From Hydractinia symbiolongicarpus (lineage: Eukaryota > Cnidaria > Hydrozoa > Anthoathecata > Hydractiniidae), in contig NC_079884.1 in assembly GCF_029227915.1 (NCBI RefSeq), positions 26,288,001 through 26,352,000 of the forward strand: a DNA stretch of 64,000 nt. Direction: 5' to 3'. A program made the translations under genes and the position numbers. Shown here piece after piece: positions 56,640-64,000 of this stretch (positions within the stretch are counted from its first letter, which is position 1; the number at the start of each line of letters is the position of its first letter). The notes beneath the pieces are model-generated. The model was not told where the DNA came from. It ran no database searches and saw nothing but the letters and a program-made list of their open reading frames with translations.

Positions 56640-57345
56640 AGGTTGTGGAGCACAGTTTAACTCGAAACTGTATCATTTGTGGCTAGTAAATAATCAGTCA
56701 AAATGACTAACAATTATTCTCAATATTTTACTAAGCATTTCCTTAAAAATGCCATTATATGCTGCTCACATAGCCCATTTGACCATGGACTTTCAGTTGC
56801 AGTTGTGGGGAACTCTATGTTGAATTGCTCATGCATGTTTTCATACACTTTATTAATAAATTCTCCTCTATTGTGAGCCAGAAACCTTCTTGGTTGACCA
56901 AGTCTCAAAAATAATTTCTGTTACCACATCTTTATCCTTGGTGTTCATCAACTCTGAGAATCTTGTTAAAATATTTACAATATGAATAAACCATAATGAT
57001 TGCATTGGATCTAGAGCCACACAATGATTAAACTCTGATGACATTGGTAAGGCAACAATAGTTGAAGTTTACCACAGACTGATTTCGTGCAACTACAGTC
57101 TGAAACTGCGCATAACAAAGTTTCATCAATGAAAAATTTCATTTCATTTTTTTTAATTTTAGAAAAAAATGTAACTTTAAAATGACTCTCTCCCTTTTTT
57201 ACATCTCTCAACTCCTGATCCTTGTAAACATGGAGACAATTTAAAGCCAAGTGATTAATGAATTGACAAATATAGCACTTTTTAATCCTTTTTTCATCAG
57301 GTGGAATCACTTTTTGAGTAATGGGTCTGGTTTTTCAATTCTATC
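56640..57345 (-). pseudogene. Second copia fragment, internally deleted
   Basis: Minus strand. Pieces of the same copia family as 47321–51771: knuckle/protease part (KKCYICQFINHLALNC, AVSDCSCTKSVCG) at 57310–57060, joined by a deletion to integrase sequence at 57060–56700 (RRFLAHNRGEFINKVYEN, SPWSNGLCEQH). The order follows the full element, with the middle missing and stops throughout. Confidence 0.75.
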
Positions 57346-57482
57346 TTTAAATTTATTGCTGTAGCCCTTCCTTCTCTCAACCTTCTCAAAAAGCTCACAA
57401 TTATAAAAAAAATCACACTTTTCATATTTACACTATAGTAAACATTTTAAGCACAGCTTGTTATCAATTGTTAGTTCTTTTT

Positions 57483-58440
57483 AATTTCCGCCAGCGAAGG
57501 CGGAATCTTTAAAATCGCCTGAGGAGATAGATAGATAGATAGATAGACAGATAGACAGATAGACAGATAGACAGATAGACAGATAGACAGATAGACAGAT
57601 AGACAGATAGATAGATAGAGACAGCGCAACTAGGCTGGACCGCCCTTATCCAGGCTAAAGCCTAAATCCTCGTTTTGACAGATTTTTTTCTGAGAACGAG
57701 GCTAAAATGAGTTTTAAGTCAATAAGAATCCTAACAGTGCAACAAATTGTTTTATTATCCAATGAACAATTTTTTAAATTTTTAAAGTTTATATGCTATT
57801 GAAAGTTAAAACTCATGCAGCATAGCATAATGAAGATCGTCTTATAATGTGCCATCTTTGATGTTATTAACGTTTCCCTTTAATAGTTACGTCATTTCCT
57901 TCTGTACAATTTTGCAAGCATGTAGACTAAAGCTATATTCAGCAGAACTGATTAATTATTCATGAATTTTATTTTAAAGAGGAATTGTTGAGGCTGAATA
58001 TTTTTGGTGAAAAATAATGTATTATAGCTATAAAATCATGACAAGTGTGTCATAAAGGAAAAAATAAGAATACAAGAATAACCATTCATAACTGTTTATG
58101 TAAAAAAAAAATTGCTGCCACCTTTAAAGATATTTTCCAAGTTGTTTTTCAGAGAAAAAGAGAAAATAGATAAATTTTCAGCCTTGCCGTTGTTTTTATT
58201 GATCATCAATTTTCAGGTTTATTATTTTTCTTTTAAAATTCTTCTTATAGAGAAATGAACTTTATGTAAGTTAAGTTAGCTATGATTTACAGTTACAATA
58301 ATAATCAAAAATTGAATTTTAAAATTTTAGAATATTCAATGATTTTGTTCCCCCATATTACTCAGTCCTCTTCAAAGTTCAGTATTTTTTCAGAGTATTG
58401 TTCATGGCGGAAATTTTTAAGCCACAGGGCTTCTTGTTTA
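57483..58440. mobile_element. Non-autonomous element, copy 2
   Basis: Begins AATTTCCGCCAGCGAAGGCG and ends GGCGGAAATTTTTAAGCC then GGGCTTCTTGTTTA, as copy 1 at 19017–19765. Near its left end it carries a (GATA)n/(GACA)n microsatellite (57528–57618) where copy 1 has GGATAGATAACTGACT. The middle is unrelated or too diverged to align by eye. Confidence 0.5.
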
Positions 58441-59389
58441 AAGTTGTCCTTGATTTGTAGAAAAACCAGACTAGTAAGAAAAATGCTTTAAAATTAGTTT
58501 GAACATTTTTTGTCCATACCTGTTTGAAAATAGTATTTACAGAACCTCAGGAAAATGGCATTGAACAACAGAGCTATATATAATAATCCCATGTCGTTCA
58601 AATTTCTATAATTAAATACCCGGTGGAGAGATTATTTAAACATTGGGTGCAACTGCAAAATTTTTTACTTCGCAATGATTTAATTACGAGGTTCAGCCTA
58701 CTTTGAATTTTTGGCAGGGATTTTGTGGATTCCAGATATATCAATAAGAAATAGCACCTGTGCGATATATCGCCCATCCCAATGTTTTAAATAGTCAGAT
58801 TTTTCAACTGACAAGTTTGTCTTTGTGCATGATTGTGATTGCTCACCCTTTATTGATAGATCAGCAATTAGACTATTTTTTACATAGCGTCAAATTTATG
58901 CAGAACTCTGAATTAATTGATTTGACATATTGTATCACTTACATATTTTACCTTAATGTCGTAATAATACTTTCTCATAAAAAAACTTGGTTAACTTAAA
59001 CCCGAACATTCGTTAACTTAACCCATTCCCCCCGCCCTTCAGGCTTATTTCTTCAGATAACTCAAACTTTTTACTCAAGAAAGGAAATGAAAGCGCAAAT
59101 AAATGTCAGATTTTCATGTTGTTATTTAAAGAAAATTTAGTTAGCACCTTTTCCTGCTAACTATTCCCCTATCACTTGAAAATATTGCTTCAGCTCGAAC
59201 TATAATCTAATTTTGGACTAAATTCGACTAATTGGGAGCTTAACTTGAACACTTCTGTTAAGCTGAAGTATTTTCTTTGATTTCTGGAGTAACTGTATAA
59301 GTTAAGTTTACATTTTATTGTCTAATAATAAGGAAAATTCCAAAAATATTCTCTCCTTGAATGTTTTCATGCCTTTACTTCGAATTTAG
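58441..59389. other. DHX36 5' intron or flank
   Basis: A+T-rich, no exon seen. Ends with the acceptor CGAATTTAG at 59389. Confidence 0.45.
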
Positions 59390-62300
59390 GTGAATCAAGT
59401 AGAAGTAGAGGAGGACGTAAAAGAGGTAGAAGAGGAGGTGATCACAATGGTGATGATCCAAGTAATCACAGAGGTCGTCACCCGTCTGGTCTGACTGGCA
59501 AAGACATAGGCTTATGGTATGCACGTAGGGGTAAATCTAAGAGAGAAAAACTTGATATTCAAAAAGTAAGTGTTGCGTGTTGGAAAAATTATAATGTTAA
59601 AAGAAATTCGATTTTTTTTTTATTTTTATATTTTTAGCGGTCAGTGATAACATTAAACAAAGATCATGAAGCTCAGATTTCGTCGCTGCTGCATGACATG
59701 AAAACAGGCTAGTTTGTTATTTATCTTAACATGAAGTAACATATGCTTTTCTGAGTTTTTCCAGTGATAAATAAAAATGATATCTTTCCTAATAAAGGGC
59801 TAAAGTTGCCATGTTAAATTTATTTGTGAAATGTTTTGCGCATATTGTTCTTTGCACAGCAGTGCTATTGTAAATAAAATATATTCTTCTATATTTTTTA
59901 TTTAAGATAAATAAAAGGGTAATTTTAAGATATATTGTGATTTGCAAAATATTGTTATCAAGAAATATATGTTTGTACAAATTTTTCTTTTACACATTAT
60001 GTGATACTTGTACCAGTATTTCAAAGTCAACATACACTAGAAAGTGAAAACAAACAGGTAAAAACGAAAGTTACACATTTTAGATGTTCCAATAAAAGAT
60101 GAAGCAGGGTCATCATCAACATTGGCATCATCAGCATCGCCAACATCAACATCGCCAACATCAACGTCGCCACCATTAACATCGCCACCACTAACATCGC
60201 CACCACCAACATTACCACCATCAATATCGACACCATCAACATCGCCACCATTAACATCGCTGTCATCAAAGGTTAATTTAGATATTGTAAAACAGGAAGA
60301 AATGGAGATAGAAAATATTAAAGAAGAAGAAGAAACTTTCAATGACAACAAAATAACATTGGAAGTGAACAAAGTAAAATTTGAATACACAGAAAATCGA
60401 AATTGTGCTCTTAAGTCTGATCCAGATTTTGATGAAAAAATATATTCAGATTTCATAGAAATGAAAGAAGAAACAAAGTGCAAGAAGATGCTGGTATGTT
60501 TAAAAAATTTAACAGTAGCAAAATATTTTTGTTTCAGACCATGTTAGATTTTTTGTTTATATATTTTCTGGAACGAAAGACAAGGCATTTCATTTCTATT
60601 AGCTTCAGCACACATTGATTATATATATATATTATTATACAAAGTTTTTTAATAACTTACAGTTTGTAGAAAAATATAATAGAAAAATATAATAGAAACA
60701 ATTCTTGCTGAAATAGTTTCAGGGGCAATGAAATAATTGTTCTGTTGAGACGAGGTTCATCTTGGTTAATAAGTAAAATGAGAAAACAATTGCACTTATC
60801 ATGTCTATGTTCCACAATCACTTGAGCTGGTAAACAAGGCCAGGGCATAGGATCTTTTGAATAAGTCTTTTTACAGTTGTTATGAAAAATGTATAACAAA
60901 CATGTATTCCAACCTGTAGAAAATAGCAATTGTGCCGAAGAATTAAAAAAAGTTCAATTCGCAAAAATTAAACATCGCCTTAATCATTTAATCTCTGCTG
61001 TACATTTACATTTTTAGGAATTTCGTAAGAAGCTTCCTGCTTATAAAATGAAGGAGGTATGCATTATGTACTGTTGTGCCTTTATAAATTGTACCTTTTA
61101 TAGCACAAGAAGAGGAAACTAACATACCTCACTAATGCCTTAATTATAAATTCATCAACAAAAAATTATTTTATAATTTCTGAGAGACAGGTTGATACTA
61201 TAACGTTGATTCAATATTTTACAAAAGGACATAATTATATGGCACCTCACACTTTCTCAACTTTTGTAGACCCTACTCCAACTGGTGTCAATTAATCAAG
61301 TTTTAGTTATTAGTGGAGAAACTGGATGTGGAAAAACAACCCAGGTACTCTCTTTTTAACCATGATTGCTTTTTTGTTAATAACAAAATCATGGAGGTTA
61401 CAACTCTCATATTTTTTTTGCAGGTCGCACAGTTTATTTTAGATTATTTTATAATCAAAAAAAGAGCTTCAGAATGTCATATAATATGTACACAACCGAG
61501 AAGAATCAGTGCTATTTCTGTAAGTTCTTGACTAATAAAATGTAGATTTTTGAATTAGTTTGAACATGCTTGATTAAGTTAAGTAATAGTTATGTAACAT
61601 TATTGTAGAATTTACTTCGCACATATTATGATAAACAGGTGATTTTTGGCCTTGTAATGATGAATAATGTACAGTTCAAATAATTAAAACATATTTTATA
61701 ACAATGGCATACTATTCTGAATAACAGCAGTCATTAAATTAAATTTCATGTGAAAATGGTGACAACTAAAGAGAACCCAAATCAATTTTCCTCTCTCGTT
61801 TGCTTCAAGGTTGCAGAACGAGTTGCATCAGAACGTGGAGAAGCTTTTGGAAATACATGTGGATATCAGATCAGATTGGAAAGGTAGAACTACTGTGTGT
61901 ATCGTAATTGGAAAAACATATTTTTAAGGAAAAGGCAAATCTCAGGATCTCAAGATCACCTTGCCAACTGCAATATTATAAGAAGTTCTGGAAACGCTGA
62001 TGATCGCATTTTTATTGTTCTTAATCTGGCCTCGACATTTGCAAAAGTAGAAATTTTGTGTCCTTTCACATGGTGTAAAACTATTCGTCAAATTTTAATG
62101 CTAAAGTTATAGTTTGGTTCCTTCTTGTGTTAACTCTATTCAGTCAGGAGGGGGGGGTTCCGCCCCCCCCCCTGACGGGTTTTTTTAATAACTCCTTATT
62201 ACTATGTTATATGGCTATGAAACTTACTATCAATATTTATCTATTAGACACCTGCATGCCAAATCTTTAGGTCCCATACCTTTTAGAGGCTTTGATATTG

Positions 62301-63962
62301 GCAATTACTCAAAACTACCCTTAAATATCTCTATGAAATCCTTTAAATTTGAAGGGAAAATTTAATAACTTTTGTTAGGATTATTCTTAGAACTTCAAAC
62401 TTGTAACACAACTTTGTTTTATTAGAAGAATCATTTTGTATAGTTTGGACACGTGATTAATCTGATTTCCCGATTTTGTCGGATTTTACCCAAAAATCGG
62501 AAAAAATTGGATTTTCGGGCAATTTTTGGCATTTTTTTATGCGATCCACGTAAAAACTGGAAAATATATTAAATAACTTTTAAAGTTTAAAAAAATTTGA
62601 AGCTACTGATGATGTCACAGAAAATGTGCTGATGCATGCATAAATTTATTGCTGCAGTCTGGTTCCTTTTATGACGTAACGTGCCAAGTTTGATACAATT
62701 TGAATAGCCCTATAAAAAGTTATTAAGGGGGGGCGGATCCCCCCGCCTTCCCCCTGGTCATAGTATGTTCGAAAAACCCCGGACCGAATAGGGTTAAACA
62801 ATTTCTGATTAGGTGAGTACTTTAACACTAGTTTTTGTTTTAATTTTTGCCTTCTGTGTTATCTTGTGTATAGCCACCTTCCAAGGTCAAGAGCTTCAAT
62901 ATTATACTGTACTACTGGAATTCTGCTGAGGCGACTTATAAATGACCCGTAAGTGAAACATCATAATCAAAATCTGTAATCGTTTGGACGTTTTTTAAAC
63001 AGGTTTTTTGTTGCAGTGTGACTTCTTTATAGGTACCTTGCAAATGTGAGTCACATAATTTTGGATGAAATACATGAACGAGATCTGATGTCAGACTTTT
63101 TAATGGTTATTGTGAGAGATTTATTACCACATAGGTAAGGGTGTGTTTTTATTTGCTGTTTGTTTGCATTAAACCCTTTTTACATTGTGTTGAAAATTGA
63201 ATTTTATTTTTTTCTGTAGGCCTGATGTAAAAGTTATTTTGATGAGTGCAACATTAAATGCAGAGATGTTTTCAACTTATTTTAGTAAGTAGGTTTTTTT
63301 CATTAATTTTTGAAAATAAATTGTCAGCCAACTATAGCCACTCATTGTTACTGAATAAGAACTGTTTGGATAAATAGAAATAGTATATTTAATTAGTTAT
63401 TTTAATCACGAAACCGGACAACTTTGTTCTTAGTCCTTCATAGTCTTTTTATTCTAATATCCAATTTTCGAAGTCTTGTAATTACTTGTGTTAGTCTGTA
63501 TGGCATGCAGCTTTTTTTAATATTTAAAAGTTATAAACCTCAATAGATGTCTTTGTTATAAACAAGAAACTTCCACTGTTCAAATGTTACCAGGGCCCAA
63601 ACACTGTAAGCCAAAGTACTCAGTGATGTAAAGGTTGATGATATCACCCCGATGTATTCTTTCTACTATGAACAATGTGATTAAGTTTGACACCAACAGT
63701 AAACACTCTCAAGCTGGATTTTTTTAATCCAAGAATAGAAATTCAGGTTTACCAACATTTTCTTAATGCGTTTTTTCCACAGGACTGTTGTACCACGCAT
63801 CTCTCTTTTTATATAATATTGATTTTGTTATAAAATAATTTAGAAATTAGAAATTGTTTAATAATTAAAAAATAATTTAGATAATTGCCCAATGCTTTAT
63901 ATTCCTGGCTTTACATACGAGGTCACAGAATACTTTCTTGAACAAATACTAGATCTAACAAG
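59390..63962 (+). CDS. DHX36: DEAH/RHA helicase DHX36 (G4 resolvase), 3' end outside the window
   Basis: Eleven consecutive exons: 59390–59565, 59638–59707, 60084–60493, 61018–61056, 61270–61344, 61424–61519, 61810–61883, 62874–62948, 63033–63134, 63220–63284 and 63881–63962. Phases agree throughout; exon 2 needs a GC donor (AACAG|GCTAG). N-terminal RG-rich stretch, then [18 protein letters not shown], the DHX36-specific motif that recognises G-quadruplexes. Exon 3 adds a Pro/Ser/Thr repeat linker. Core motifs: [11 protein letters not shown] (Walker A), [10 protein letters not shown] (Ia), [25 protein letters not shown] (II, DEIH), LMSATLNAE (III) and [13 protein letters not shown]36 unwinds DNA and RNA G-quadruplexes; orthology is strong from the GLWYA motif and DEIH box. 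The remaining helicase, OB and C-terminal parts lie beyond position 64000. Confidence 0.93.
60120..60275 (+). repeat. Coding minisatellite in DHX36 exon 3
   Basis: Imperfect 9–12-bp units around ACATCGCCACCA encode a run of SPT/SPPLT-type residues ([14 protein letters not shown]...). The frame stays open and in phase with flanking exons. Confidence 0.8.
62129..62798. mobile_element. MITE-like element in a DHX36 intron
   Basis: The left end TTAACTCTATTCAGTCAGG is mirrored by CCGAATAGGGTTAA on the right (inverted, with mismatches), both followed inward by G/C runs: G8/C10 at 62150–62172 and GGGGGGG..CCCCCC at 62727–62745. About 670 bp, non-coding, inside the intron between exons 7 and 8. Confidence 0.6.
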
Positions 63963-64000
63963 GTATATATCAATTCTTGAATTTACATTGACTAATTAAG

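Noticed and set aside
60027-60483. Minus-strand frames of repeated MLMVAM- and GGDVDGGDV-type residues
   Set aside because: They are antisense readings of the DHX36 coding minisatellite.

Overview
The window is animal nuclear DNA. It has A+T-rich spacers, genes with GT–AG introns, AATAAA-type 3' ends, tRNA-derived SINEs, a Ty1/copia element and Mutator-like transposase remains. A long tail of cnidarian-type repeats, and a virus-like DNA polymerase of a kind I know to be common in cnidarian genomes, suggest a cnidarian, probably a hydrozoan. That placement is inference; no marker gene fixes the species.

Host genes, left to right: (i) 4435–6019 (+), a small protein with an AbfB-like beta-trefoil region and a Cys-rich tail. 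(ii) 7024–9014 (+), a testis-specific-kinase-like (TSSK) kinase, three exons, with a cluster of cAMP-response-element half sites just upstream. (iii) 13246–16555 (+), an SLC49A4/DIRC2-type lysosomal MFS transporter, four coding exons. (iv) 20814–21521 (–), geminin, head-to-head with (v) 21827–22468 (+), a PLPP6-type polyisoprenoid phosphatase. (vi) 32709–38212 (–), a complete 12-exon carnitine O-acetyltransferase ending in a peroxisomal SKL signal. (vii) 59390–63962 (+), the 5' part of a DHX36-type DEIH helicase running off the right edge. A possible first coding exon lies at 39223–39397, about 20 kb upstream across a transposon-filled intron.

The most unusual region is 23.8–31.0 kb. It is a G+C-richer, intron-poor island with a broken family-B DNA polymerase (SAP-like N-terminus) followed by a chain of very small, tightly packed or overlapping ORFs: two zinc-ribbon proteins, a one-TM protein, several micro-ORFs and a coiled-coil protein. 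A convergent ORF on the other strand closes it. Perfect RNA hairpins sit at gene ends, including one shared between the two convergent genes. I read it as an endogenised virus-like or linear-plasmid-like element that is decaying. I see no capsid or integrase gene.

Other mobile DNA: a degenerate Mutator-like gene with CaRF-like and Ulp1-protease parts (10.4–12.7 kb); a hammerhead-ribozyme-like core inside a perfect 47-bp palindrome (18.0 kb); modular SINEs at four places; a Mutator-like (Kolobok-type) transposase fragment (40.0–40.6 kb); a Ty3/gypsy integrase tail (45.1–45.7 kb); a copia element with one visible short LTR (47.3–51.8 kb) and a second copia scrap (56.6–57.3 kb); and several pairs of dispersed repeats. 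The 39.4–59.4 kb stretch is almost entirely repeats.
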